Origin: Candidatus Omnitrophota bacterium
GTDB lineage: Bacteria; Omnitrophota; Gorgyraeia; Zapsychrales; Zapsychraceae
Direction of reading: 5' to 3'
Assembly: GCA_020053475.1 (NCBI GenBank)
Contig: JAGVNC010000043.1
Coordinates: 1 to 54,858 of the forward strand
DNA: 54,858 nucleotides
Shown: positions 17,468 to 29,602 of the stretch, piece after piece
Position numbering within the stretch: position 1 is the stretch's first letter
Layout of the letters: each line of letters opens with the position of its first letter
The notes under the pieces: generated by a model
Told to the model about the DNA's origin: nothing
What the model saw: only the letters and a program-made list of their open reading frames with translations
Databases searched by the model: none
Made by a program: the position numbers and the translations under genes

Positions 17468-18222
17468 AAGATTCCGTCCAACAATGCGCGCAGTTTATCC
17501 GTGAAGCGGAATCGATTGTTGCTTTAACAGGGGCCGGGATTTCGACAGGTGCGGGCATCCCGGACTTCCGTGGCCCGCAAGGGCTTTACATCACCCGCCG
17601 CTACGATCCTGAGAAGGTCTTCGATATCAATTATTTTCTGCAGAACCCTAAGCCATTCTTTGCTTTTGCCAAAGACTTCATCGGGTTGGAACAAAAGATC
17701 AAACCGACATTCGCGCATCGCTTCTTGGCCGCTTTAGAAAAGCAAGGTAAACTCAAAGGCATCGTGACCCAAAATATCGACTCGTTGCATCAAATGGCCG
17801 GCAGTCAAAACGTCTTAGAAATGCACGGGAGTTTTTGGAAAAGTTATTGCCTTGAGTGCCGTCAGGAATACTCTTTTGATCAAATGAAAGAGATGCTGGC
17901 CGCAAACGATGTTGTTTCTTGTTCTTGCGGCGGTGTCATTAAGCCGGACATCGTATTTTTTGGCGAAAACGTCAAACATTTGGATCAATCAGCTCAGCTG
18001 GCCCAGGAAGCGGACTTATTTTTTGTGATCGGGTCGTCCTGTGTCGTTTATCCGGCGGCGATGCTTCCGCAGTACACTTCTGGTATCATTATTGTGGTTA
18101 ACCAAGGAGATGTAGACCGGAATTTAACCAATGTTGGATTGAAGGTGAATTATGACATCGACACATTCTTTCAAAAAGTTGCCGCAGAAATGAATCTTAA
18201 TGTTAATTTTGTTGGAAAATAA
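17464..18222 (+). CDS. Sir2-family NAD-dependent protein deacylase
   Basis: GAGISTGAGIPDFRGPQGLY, TQNIDSLHQMAG, HGS, CxxC (YCLEC; SCSC). Confidence 0.95.
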   Translation: MKDSVQQCAQFIREAESIVALTGAGISTGAGIPDFRGPQGLYITRRYDPEKVFDINYFLQNPKPFFAFAKDFIGLEQKIKPTFAHRFLAALEKQGKLKGIVTQNIDSLHQMAGSQNVLEMHGSFWKSYCLECRQEYSFDQMKEMLAANDVVSCSCGGVIKPDIVFFGENVKHLDQSAQLAQEADLFFVIGSSCVVYPAAMLPQYTSGIIIVVNQGDVDRNLTNVGLKVNYDIDTFFQKVAAEMNLNVNFVGK

Positions 18223-18240
18223 AGTTAAGGAGAAGCGCCT

Positions 18241-18675
18241 ATGCAATTAACCAGCCCAGCCTTTCAGCATAACCAAATGATCCCGGCTAAGTATACCTGC
18301 CAGGGAGAAGACATCAATCCTGTATTGCTTATCAAAGATATTCCATCTCAATCAAAAAGTTTGGTTTTGATGATGGATGACCCAGATGCGCCCGGAAGCA
18401 CCTGGGATCACTGGATTATTTTTAATATCGCGCCGACAATACAAAGAATAGAAGAAGATACTGCCCCCGGGACGCAAGGGAAGAATAGTTGGGGAAGAAA
18501 CGACTACGGCGGGCCTTGTCCACCTTCAGGCACTCACCGTTATTTTTTTAAATTGTACGCGCTGAACCAAAATCTTAATTTGAAAGAAGGCGTGCGTAAG
18601 CGTGAAGTTGAGCAAGCGATGGATGGGCATGTGATCGAAAAGGCCGAACTCATCGGGCTTTACAAAAAATTTTAG
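18241..18675 (+). CDS. YbhB/YbcL (PEBP) family protein
   Basis: MMDDPDAPGSTWDHWIIFNI, GPCPPSGTHRYFFKLYAL. Confidence 0.95.
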   Translation: MQLTSPAFQHNQMIPAKYTCQGEDINPVLLIKDIPSQSKSLVLMMDDPDAPGSTWDHWIIFNIAPTIQRIEEDTAPGTQGKNSWGRNDYGGPCPPSGTHRYFFKLYALNQNLNLKEGVRKREVEQAMDGHVIEKAELIGLYKKF

Positions 18676-18816
18676 GTCAGGGCGAGCCTTGCACGGTAGC
18701 GGCACTTTATGGTGGTTGATTTATTGCGTAAAAAATCCGATTTCATTGTTTCTTTTTTTAGAAACAGTATGTTATGATAATCCTCTAACGAATTTATATT
18801 CAATGAGTTATAAACA

Positions 18817-19499
18817 ATGGGCTCCTTATCCACCTATTTTACATCATCCGTTGGCCGTAAACAGATTGTGGCTGTCACGGGGTTATTGTTAATCCTTTTT
18901 GTCATCGGCCATCTGGCAGGCAATTTGCTGATTTTCCTTGGCCCCGAAGCATTTAATAATTACGCTAAAAAACTGGCTGGCTTGCGCCCGGGGCTTTATC
19001 TTGTTGAAGTTGGGCTTTGCTTTGTTTTTGTTGTCCATTTCTTTGTGACAGGCGTTCTTGTTTATGAAAATTATTTGGCGCGCAACACTCAGTATGGAGT
19101 CAATGCCGCCAAAGGGCAACGCTCCTGGGCGACCCGCCTGATGCCTTACACAGGAACTCTCTTGCTTGTTTTTGTCGTTTATCATCTTTTGGATTTTACT
19201 TTTATTGACAAGCACGGCCACCGCAGCATCCTTGCTGATGGGAACAGTTATGGGCTTTACGGTGTTGTCGTTAATGCGTTTGCTGACCCGGGGCACAGCA
19301 CCTTTTATATTGCCGCGATGATGGCGTTAGGATTACATTTGAGCCACGGGGTGGAAAGTTTTATCCAGACGTTTGGCTTCAATCACCCCCGTTACACTCC
19401 GATGATCAAAACATTTAGCCATATTTTTGCTCTCGTGATAAGCTTTGCTTACAGCTCGATTCCTGTTTACATTTTGCTTAATTACCCGAAAGTTCCCTG

Positions 19500-19500
<1 letters not shown>
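18817..19500 (+). CDS. sdhC: Succinate dehydrogenase cytochrome b558 subunit
   Basis: Five-TM cytochrome b558 type; overlaps sdhA. Confidence 0.9.
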
Positions 19501-21412
<1,912 letters not shown>

Positions 21413-21416
<4 letters not shown>

Positions 21417-22171
21417 GCAAAATCAACCTAACCCTCAAAGTTTGGCGGCAAAAAAACGGCCGCGAAAAAGGTGGGTTCGAAACCTACACGGCCAAAGACA
21501 TTGACACGGATATGTCTTTTTTGGAAATGCTGGATGTCGTCAACGAACAATTGACGCACGAAGGGAAAGAGCCGATCGCTTTTGATCATGATTGCCGGGA
21601 AGGGGTTTGCGGGATGTGCGGGGCAGTTATTAACGGCCAAGCTCACGGCCCTTTAAAGGGGACGACACTTTGTCAGTTGCATATGCGCAATTTTCGTAAC
21701 GGCGAAACATTGGTGATTGAACCGTGGAGGTCGCGAGGATTTCCTATTCTTAAAGATCTTGTCGTTGATCGCTCAGCCTTTGACCGAATCATCGCGGCAG
21801 GAGGGTACATCTCCGTAAAAACAGGCCAGGCTCCAGACGCTCATGCTGTTCCCGTCCGCAAAGAAGATTCAGACACGGCTTTTGACGCGGCCGCTTGCAT
21901 TGGTTGTGGCGCGTGTGTCGCGGCGTGCCCTAATGCGTCGGCAATGTTGTTCACGGCAGCTAAAGTATCGCATTTAAGTCATTTGCCTCAAGGCCAAGTG
22001 GAAGCCCCTGAACGCGTGATCAAGATGGTGGAGCAAATGGATAAAGAACGATTTGGAAATTGTTCGAATGAATATGAGTGTGAAGCGGCGTGCCCTAAAG
22101 AAATTTCCGTAGAGCATATTGCCCGAATGAATAGTGAATATCGCCAAGCAAAATGGAAGGCTAAACATTAG
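21413..22171 (+). CDS. sdhB: Succinate dehydrogenase/fumarate reductase iron-sulfur subunit
   Basis: [25 protein letters not shown], CxxxCP cluster ligands. Confidence 0.96.
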
Positions 22172-22258
22172 TAAAGGAATATCAAACATCATTGGTTAGA
22201 TGTCCACGGTTAACTAACAACGACGCGGGCTTCGTAAACGATAAACTTAAAACGAAAA

Positions 22259-23644
22259 ATGATCAATATGCATCTTCATATCGATAAAACAACTATTCTT
22301 AAACATGACGTGGCCGGCCCGCGCTACACCAGTTATCCGGCGGCCCCAGCGTGGAATGAGGACGTCACCTCAGAGGTTTATCAGGAGAGGTTAAAAAAAT
22401 TTGGGGAATCGGCGAAGACACTTTCGCTTTATTTCCACCTTCCTTTCTGCCGATCATTGTGCACATTTTGCGCCTGCAATGTCATTATTCGTCAGCCGGA
22501 TGAAAAATATGGCAATGAATACAACGCTTATCTTCTAAAGGAAATGGCAATGGTGAGCCAGGCCATTGGGAAAAAAATGACGGTTAAGCAGCTTCATTGG
22601 GGCGGAGGGACACCCACATTTTTAACTGAACTGCAAATGGAGAAATTGTTTTTAAGGACCGAAAAACATTTTAATATCGACAAGGAAGGGGAAATTGCGA
22701 TTGAAATCGATCCACGAACGATCAGCTTTGATAAGCTTAAATGCTTGCGTCAGTTGGGATTTAACAGGATTTCGTTAGGCGTCCAGGATTTTAACGCTAA
22801 GGTTCAACAGAGCGTTAATCGCATTCAGCCATTTGAGGTCGTTGAGCGTTGTACAACGTGGGTCAGGCAATTAGGATTTAAATCAATCAATTTTGACCTT
22901 ATTTATGGGTTGCCTCACCAGACAACGGAAAGTTTTCGTAAAACAGTTGATTTAGTCATGACTCTGAAGCCTAATCGCATCGCGCTTTACAGTTTTGCGT
23001 ATTTACCTTGGCTGAAAAAACATCAGCGTAAAATGGATTTATCTTCTTTGCCAACTCGTGAGACAAAGTTGGATATTTTTCTTTTGGCTCGTGATATTTT
23101 TGTCAATGATGGATATCAAGCCATCGCGATGGACCATTTTGCGTTAGCCGACGATGAATTAGCCCAAGCGTTTAATGCCGGCAAACTTTATCGCAATTTT
23201 ATGGGATACACGGTCAAGCCAGCGGATGAGTACATCGGGTTGGGGGTGAGTTCTATCGGATTTTTTGAAGACGCGTTCATTCAAAATCATAAAATATTGC
23301 GCGACTATTACGAAACGCTTGATAAAGGCCAATTGCCTGTTGAACGGGGAAAAATTCTAAGCCAAGACGACCGTATCCGACAATGGGTCATTCATTCGTT
23401 CATGTGCCATTTTGAAATTAATAAACGGGAATTTAAGGATAAATTCTTCGTTGATTTTGATGAATATTTTAGTTCAGAACGGGCTCATTTGAATCGTTGT
23501 CTAGAAGATGGATTAATTTGCATGAAGCCTGATCAAATTACCGCCTCAGGCTTGGGAAAAATTTTTATCCGGAATGTTTGCATGGGGTTTGATGCCTATT
23601 TGCCTCAAATGCAAAAAACAACTCGTTTTTCACAAACGGTTTAA
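22259..23644 (+). CDS. hemN: Oxygen-independent coproporphyrinogen III oxidase
   Basis: GPRYTSYPAAPAW, CRSLCTFCACN, HWGGGTPTFL. Confidence 0.94.
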   Translation: MINMHLHIDKTTILKHDVAGPRYTSYPAAPAWNEDVTSEVYQERLKKFGESAKTLSLYFHLPFCRSLCTFCACNVIIRQPDEKYGNEYNAYLLKEMAMVSQAIGKKMTVKQLHWGGGTPTFLTELQMEKLFLRTEKHFNIDKEGEIAIEIDPRTISFDKLKCLRQLGFNRISLGVQDFNAKVQQSVNRIQPFEVVERCTTWVRQLGFKSINFDLIYGLPHQTTESFRKTVDLVMTLKPNRIALYSFAYLPWLKKHQRKMDLSSLPTRETKLDIFLLARDIFVNDGYQAIAMDHFALADDELAQAFNAGKLYRNFMGYTVKPADEYIGLGVSSIGFFEDAFIQNHKILRDYYETLDKGQLPVERGKILSQDDRIRQWVIHSFMCHFEINKREFKDKFFVDFDEYFSSERAHLNRCLEDGLICMKPDQITASGLGKIFIRNVCMGFDAYLPQMQKTTRFSQTV

Positions 23645-23647
23645 TGT

Positions 23648-23998
23648 ATGCAAGAACAACGTGCCACTCGTCGTCATCCGATTCAATTAGCAGCCTCGTT
23701 TGGGGTCGCGGAAGATCCTTACTCTGATCTAAACCCTCAGGTTCTTAATATCTCCTCGGGGGGATTTTGCATCTCTTCTCTTCAAAAATTTAAGGTCAAT
23801 CACCCCTTGCAGATCGTCATTCAATTGGACGATGAGCCGGTGACGTTGAATGCCCGTGTCGCCTGGTGTCAATCTGAAAAGAAGCCTTCCCGCTATAAAG
23901 TCGGAGTTCAATTAACGGAAACGAACGGAGCGGATTTCAAAAAATTTTATAAATTCTACTGCAAGCAAGTGAATAAGATAAAGCCTCCTCGTCAATAA
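23648..23998 (+). CDS. PilZ domain protein
   Basis: RATRR (RxxxR) and NISSGG (NxSxxG). Confidence 0.85.
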   Translation: MQEQRATRRHPIQLAASFGVAEDPYSDLNPQVLNISSGGFCISSLQKFKVNHPLQIVIQLDDEPVTLNARVAWCQSEKKPSRYKVGVQLTETNGADFKKFYKFYCKQVNKIKPPRQ

Positions 23999-24046
23999 TT
24001 ATCCATCCGCGCGCTCTAGGATTTCTTGAACCTAAGATAGGATCGA

Positions 24047-25042
24047 ATGGCCCAGTTCCTTTTGTTAGAAGCTTTTGAAGGCACCAACAAAAAAATCCCT
24101 GTTTGGTTTATGCGTCAGGCCGGGCGGTATTTGCCAGAATATCAGCGGTTAAAAGCGAAATATTCCCTGGAAGACCTCTTTAAGACGCCTGATCTCGCCG
24201 CGCAAATCACCTGCATGCCCATCGGGATTTTAGGGGTTGATGCCGCCATTTTATTCGCGGACATTCTAACTCTCCCATCTGCCATGGGGTTTGACATCAA
24301 ATTTGATAGTCAAAACGGCCCGATTGTAAACTCTCAATTTGATATTAAGGCAATTCATGATTTTAAAGATTTGTCACACGTTACGAAAGCAATCCAGCTG
24401 GCGAACCAATCCTTGCCTAAACATATCCCCTTGATTGGCTTTGCCGGATCTCCTTATACGGTGTTAACGTATTTGTTAGAAGGAGGGAGTAGCGTGTCTT
24501 TCCACAAAACCCTTCGTTTTATTGAGGAAAATGAGAAAGCCTTTCATGCGATCATGGAACAATTAACGCACAATACTATCCGCTATTTTCAATTGCAAAA
24601 AGAAGCGGGGATTAAAGTGTTTCAATTGTTCGACCCGTGGGCCGGCCAACTGCGCGCTGCTGATTATGCGCATTGGGTGTTGCCTTGCGTTAAACATATT
24701 TTAAAAGCTGTTGATTTGCCGTCGATTTATTTTGTCAAGAATTCCAACCATTTATTGTCGTTGATGGACCAAACCCAGGCGGATTTCTTGTCGGTCGACC
24801 ATACCGTCATTTTGGGCCACAATCACGTTATTGAAAAAACAAAGAAGGGGATTCAGGGGAATTTGTTTAATGGGCTTTTGTACGCCGACAAGGAGACGTT
24901 AGAGCGGGAAATCCATGATGTCGTGGTCGGCGGCCTTAAGCATAAACGGTTCATTTTCAACTTAAGCCACGGTGTTTTTCCCGATGTCGATGTCAGCACA
25001 TTAAAGTTTATCGTTGATAAAGTTCATCAATATTCCGTCTAG
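24047..25042 (+). CDS. hemE: Uroporphyrinogen decarboxylase
   Basis: PVWFMRQAGRYLPEYQ, GFAGSPYTVLTYLLEG, NLSHGVFPD. Confidence 0.96.
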   Translation: MAQFLLLEAFEGTNKKIPVWFMRQAGRYLPEYQRLKAKYSLEDLFKTPDLAAQITCMPIGILGVDAAILFADILTLPSAMGFDIKFDSQNGPIVNSQFDIKAIHDFKDLSHVTKAIQLANQSLPKHIPLIGFAGSPYTVLTYLLEGGSSVSFHKTLRFIEENEKAFHAIMEQLTHNTIRYFQLQKEAGIKVFQLFDPWAGQLRAADYAHWVLPCVKHILKAVDLPSIYFVKNSNHLLSLMDQTQADFLSVDHTVILGHNHVIEKTKKGIQGNLFNGLLYADKETLEREIHDVVVGGLKHKRFIFNLSHGVFPDVDVSTLKFIVDKVHQYSV

Positions 25043-25044
25043 AG

Positions 25045-26412
25045 ATGAAAAAACAAATCGTCATTATTGGCGCAGGGATCAGCGGATTAAGTCTTCTGCA
25101 CTACCTCCATCAGCGTTATCTGGACAGGGAAGATGTTCAACTAACGCTGTTAGAAAAGAATGATTATGCCGGGGGGACCATCCGTTGTCTCCAGGAAAAT
25201 CGATTTCTTTTTGAGATGGGGCCCAACGGGTTTTTAGACACCAAGAAGCGCAGTCTTGAATTAGTTACCCATTTGCAGCTTACCGAGCGCCTCTTACAGG
25301 CCAGCCAGCAGAATCAAGTTCGTTATATTAATATTGGGCGTCAGTTGCACGCAATTCCCCAAAATCCCGGTGAATTTCTATTTACAAAATTGTTTACGTT
25401 GGGACAAAAATTACGGATTCTGGCTGAATGGATGATCCCTCGCCGGCCTAAGGAGGATGATAGTGTTTTTGAATTTGCTCGCCGCCGGTTAGGAAAAGCC
25501 TTTGCTGAAAAAATTTTTGATCCCATGGTTTCGGGAATCTATGCGGCCAATAGTAAACAATTGAATTTACGGGCCGCTTTTCCTACCCTCTACGAATGGG
25601 AAAATAAATATGGTTCACTATTAAAAGCGTTCATCAATATCAAGCGAGAAAAAAGAAAAGTCACTGGCTCACAAAGGGGATCCCCTGGGGCATTGATGTC
25701 GTTTGTCAATGGGATGCCTGAGATTGTCACGCGGATAGCGTCATTGTACAAAAGAAACATTCAGTTTAATCGTGACGTGCGCTCCATTTTTTGTGAAAAA
25801 GGTGTTTACTTGATTAATGCTGATGGCCAAAAATACAATGCCCACGAGCTTTACGTGTGCTCGCCGGCCTACGCGACAGCAGGGATTATCAGGGGGATGG
25901 ACGTTCATCTGTCTCAGGGGTTGGGACGTATCAGTTATGCTCCTGTCGCGGTTGTTGGTTTAGGGTATCGGAAAGAAGATATTCAAAAAATCCCACGAGG
26001 ATTCGGGTATTTGGTCCCTTCCAGTGAACAGAAGGAAGTCATCGGTGTTATTTTTGAGAGCAATATTTTTTCCAATCGATGCCCTTATAGTTCCATGTTG
26101 TTTCGCGTGATGCTCGGTGGGATGCACCATCCGGACATCCTGAAAAAGACACAGCAACAACTTGTCCTCGCTGCCTGTCGAGAAATAGAAACAATGTTTG
26201 GCATCAGCGCCCAGCCGGAACATCAATCGTTCGTTCGCTGGGAGAAAGCCATCCCTCAATACGATCAAGATTATGTGGCGGTTATCGCCGACATCAAAAA
26301 AGGCCTGTCGCGATGGCCCAATTTATTTCTCGTTGCGAATTATGTTAATGGCGTTTCTTTCAATGACTGCATTGAAAATGCTTATCAGGCAAGCCTCCGA
26401 TCAAATTGTTAG
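25045..26412 (+). CDS. hemG: Protoporphyrinogen oxidase (HemY/HemG type, FAD)
   Basis: IVIIGAGISGLSLLHYL, GPNGFLD, ANYVNGVSFNDCIENAY. Confidence 0.93.
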   Translation: MKKQIVIIGAGISGLSLLHYLHQRYLDREDVQLTLLEKNDYAGGTIRCLQENRFLFEMGPNGFLDTKKRSLELVTHLQLTERLLQASQQNQVRYINIGRQLHAIPQNPGEFLFTKLFTLGQKLRILAEWMIPRRPKEDDSVFEFARRRLGKAFAEKIFDPMVSGIYAANSKQLNLRAAFPTLYEWENKYGSLLKAFINIKREKRKVTGSQRGSPGALMSFVNGMPEIVTRIASLYKRNIQFNRDVRSIFCEKGVYLINADGQKYNAHELYVCSPAYATAGIIRGMDVHLSQGLGRISYAPVAVVGLGYRKEDIQKIPRGFGYLVPSSEQKEVIGVIFESNIFSNRCPYSSMLFRVMLGGMHHPDILKKTQQQLVLAACREIETMFGISAQPEHQSFVRWEKAIPQYDQDYVAVIADIKKGLSRWPNLFLVANYVNGVSFNDCIENAYQASLRSNC

Positions 26413-26585
26413 AAATTCATTTAGTGCTTGTATTGTCGTGAGACGATTATAAAATATTTCCTATGTTGAATAAAGTATCCTCAACAACTTTACCTGTGTT
26501 ATTTATGATGTCGTTGGGCTCAGTAAATTAATTTGTCGTTCAAAGATTCTTTCCATCTGTTAGCCAAGTCGTTAAAAACCACTCA

Positions 26586-27707
26586 ATGATCCGTTCACTA
26601 TTACAAAAAAATTTGATTATCCGCACGTTAGCGTCGTTAAGGATTACGACTGCCTGTTTATTTTTGCTGTTTATCCTCACACTCTGGGGAACAATCGCTC
26701 AAATTGATCAGGGGCTTTACCAAGCGCAGCATCGGTTTTTCTTTCCCTGGGGATTTGCGGCTTTAGGATTTATTCCTTTCCCCGGGGCAAAACTGGTTTT
26801 GTGGGTTTTATTTATCAATCTGATGTGCGTCACCATGGTACGTTTTGTTTTTAAGTGGTCTTATTTAGGGATTCTTGTCATTCATCTAGGGCTTTTGACT
26901 TATTTTGTAGCTGCATTGATCACCTATCAATCCATGAAGGAATCGAATGTTACGCTTCTCGAAGAAGGGGGAACAAATCTTTCTTCATCTTATATGGATT
27001 GGGAGATTGCGCTTTGGAAATCCGAAGAAACCAAGGAACGCCACACGACAGCCTTTGATGTGAAGAATCAGAGGGAGGAAGTGGTTTTGCCGGGGCCTAA
27101 AATCAAGATTTTTTTTGAAACGTATTATCCCAACGCTTCTGCCTTCACGGCCCAAGGGGAAATTCCGGAGAGTGGCGTATTGAATGTTTCCGGAATTGTG
27201 TCGTTGACCGCAAGGCCACTGGAACGCGAGCCGGAGAAAAACATTCCGGGCGTGGTCCTCAAGATTGAAGATTCTCTTGAAAAGAAGCATCATGTGATTT
27301 TATTCGGCTCCGAAATCAACCCCACGACAATTGCTGTTAATGGCCAAGCTTATCATGTCCAGCTACGGCGCAAACGATTCGTCTTACCTTTTGTCATTAC
27401 ATTAAAAGAATTCACCAAGAAAATGCATCCCGGGACCGAAATTGCGAAAAGTTATCAGAGTTTGGTTTCGATCAGCCATGACGATGTGATCCGAGATGTT
27501 TTAATTTACATGAACCACCCGTTACGCTTTAAAGATTACACTCTTTATCAGGCGTCTTATTCGATTGATCAAATGGGGCGCGAACGTTCCACGTTAGCTG
27601 TGGTGAAAAATTCCGGAAAATTTTTACCGTATGCCGCCAGTTTAATTACATTCGCGGGGCTTGTCATCCACTTCTTATCCATGGCGTTTAAGGGAAGGCA
27701 ACGATGA
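26586..27707 (+). CDS. resB: ResB-like cytochrome c biogenesis protein
   Basis: N-terminal TMs (LASLRITTACLFLLFILTLWGTIAQ), large extracytoplasmic domain, C-terminal TM; overlaps ccsA. Confidence 0.85.
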   Translation: MIRSLLQKNLIIRTLASLRITTACLFLLFILTLWGTIAQIDQGLYQAQHRFFFPWGFAALGFIPFPGAKLVLWVLFINLMCVTMVRFVFKWSYLGILVIHLGLLTYFVAALITYQSMKESNVTLLEEGGTNLSSSYMDWEIALWKSEETKERHTTAFDVKNQREEVVLPGPKIKIFFETYYPNASAFTAQGEIPESGVLNVSGIVSLTARPLEREPEKNIPGVVLKIEDSLEKKHHVILFGSEINPTTIAVNGQAYHVQLRRKRFVLPFVITLKEFTKKMHPGTEIAKSYQSLVSISHDDVIRDVLIYMNHPLRFKDYTLYQASYSIDQMGRERSTLAVVKNSGKFLPYAASLITFAGLVIHFLSMAFKGRQR

Positions 27708-29602
27708 AAAGGTTTAACTTATTAGCTTTTCTAATCATTATCCTCGTTTTCGTCAAAGAGGGGGTTGCCCAAACAGGAACGGGTGAAATCAAACCGTTGG
27801 GCGTTAAATCTGTTCAATCGTTGGCCGATGTGCCCATTTTAGAGAATGGGCGGATTAAGCCACTGGATACGTTCGCGCGGAATCTATTGCTGCGTTTCTC
27901 CGGGAAAACTTCTTACGAGAAAACAAGCGCCCTATCCTGGGTTATTAAGCTTTTATTCGCCCCGGATTTAACCCGTGACGATAAAATTTTTCTCATTAAT
28001 CATCCTGATATTATCGAAAGCCTGGGATTAGAGCCTGAAAAAAAACGTCGTTACAGTTTAAATCAACTGGAACCGGCCCTTGAAAAATTAACCCCCTTGG
28101 CGGCGTCGGCGCAGAAGATTGATCCCAAGGACAGAGACATCGCTGAGCAAGAGGTTATCCGCCTTTTTGAGAATCTTCAACTTTATGCGCGATTGTCATT
28201 TAATTTTTCTTTTGCATTCCCGCACGTCGACTTTCGCATTAAAGATCCCCAAAATCTTCAAGAGTTAAAATTGCCTGATCATGTTAAACAGTTTAGTTAT
28301 TTGGATTTAGCTCTCCGCGCGGAACAATTACAATCATTGATAAAGCCTTTGGAACAAAAGCCGCCTCACCAATGGACTAACGCTGACAGAGAAATTTTCC
28401 AAGCGATCAACAATCTTTTTCAGTGGACGCAATTCTACCATGACTTGCCATTGCCAATGATCCCTGATTATCGTTTGGAGAAGGAGGATTGGTATAGCCC
28501 TTGGGACATTGCGGCAATCGCATTAACGATCCCGCAAGGTCGCGACGAAATGGTCGCATTGAGGGATATGATGGCCGCTTATTGGAATGGGCAGCAAATC
28601 TCTTTTGATTTAGCCGTTAAAACATTCAAACATTCCGTATTGAAACGATTAAAGGAATCAAACCCGCATATCCTTAAAAGTATTCCTCTGGAGCTGTGGT
28701 ATAACAATCTTCAATTGTTAGCATGGGCGAAAGTTTTTTATTTGTTCATCTTTTTTCTTTTTTTGTTAGCCTTAGCGCATCGCAAAAGTTGGTATTATAA
28801 AATAGCCTGGGGATTTTTAGCTTTAGGAGGAGGGCTGCATGCGTTAAGTCTTTTGATGCGCATTACGATCATGCAGCGCCCCCCGGTCACTAGTTTGTAC
28901 GAAACATTTATTTTTGTTTCTTTTGTGATTTTTTTAGCCGGAACGATCATTGAAAAAGTCCATCGCCAATGGCTGGGCCTGGTGATTGCCAGCTTAGGAG
29001 GGGCGATCTTTTTAACGATTGCGGAAAAGTTCGCCAGTGAAGGGGACACACTGCAAATGCTGGTCGCTGTCCTTAATTCGAATTTTTGGTTAGGGACGCA
29101 TGTGCTAAGCATTACCACAGGATATGCCGGAATCTGTGCCGCCGGAATTATTGGTCACGTTTATCTTCTACAATCCATTTTCCAACGGAATAATAAACCA
29201 CTTTTAGATTCGACATCGCGTATTCTTTTGGGAACATTGGGATTTGGCTTAACCATGACGTTCTTGGGGACAAATTTGGGCGGGATTTGGGCTGATCAAT
29301 CTTGGGGGCGTTTCTGGGGGTGGGACCCTAAGGAAAACGGGGCGTTGATGATCGTCTTATGGACTGCTTTACTTTTTCATCTCAGGGTTGGTAAAATGAT
29401 AGGAAGTTTAGGGTTAGCGGTGGGTAGCATTTTAGGAATTATGGTCGTGATGTGGGCTTGGTTTGGCGTTAATCTTTTAAGTGTTGGCTTGCATTCCTAT
29501 GGATTTACTTCCGGCTTAGCGACCAATTTAATGATTTACGGCATTATCCAGATGTTATTTATTCTAATCGCCTATCCTTTGGCCCGTCACAAAATTCGAT
29601 GA
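27704..29602 (+). CDS. ccsA: Cytochrome c biogenesis protein CcsA/ResC with large N-terminal domain
   Basis: WWD-type motif WGRFWGWDPKENGALMIVLW; multiple TMs. Confidence 0.9.
   Translation: MKRFNLLAFLIIILVFVKEGVAQTGTGEIKPLGVKSVQSLADVPILENGRIKPLDTFARNLLLRFSGKTSYEKTSALSWVIKLLFAPDLTRDDKIFLINHPDIIESLGLEPEKKRRYSLNQLEPALEKLTPLAASAQKIDPKDRDIAEQEVIRLFENLQLYARLSFNFSFAFPHVDFRIKDPQNLQELKLPDHVKQFSYLDLALRAEQLQSLIKPLEQKPPHQWTNADREIFQAINNLFQWTQFYHDLPLPMIPDYRLEKEDWYSPWDIAAIALTIPQGRDEMVALRDMMAAYWNGQQISFDLAVKTFKHSVLKRLKESNPHILKSIPLELWYNNLQLLAWAKVFYLFIFFLFLLALAHRKSWYYKIAWGFLALGGGLHALSLLMRITIMQRPPVTSLYETFIFVSFVIFLAGTIIEKVHRQWLGLVIASLGGAIFLTIAEKFASEGDTLQMLVAVLNSNFWLGTHVLSITTGYAGICAAGIIGHVYLLQSIFQRNNKPLLDSTSRILLGTLGFGLTMTFLGTNLGGIWADQSWGRFWGWDPKENGALMIVLWTALLFHLRVGKMIGSLGLAVGSILGIMVVMWAWFGVNLLSVGLHSYGFTSGLATNLMIYGIIQMLFILIAYPLARHKIR

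Noticed and set aside
22190-22222. GGTTAG...CTAAC arms downstream of sdhB
   Set aside because: Weak, imperfect pairing with no terminator T-run.
26434-26485. Small TCGT/ACGA and GTTGA/TCAAC arms between hemG and resB
   Set aside because: Arms are too short to separate from chance.
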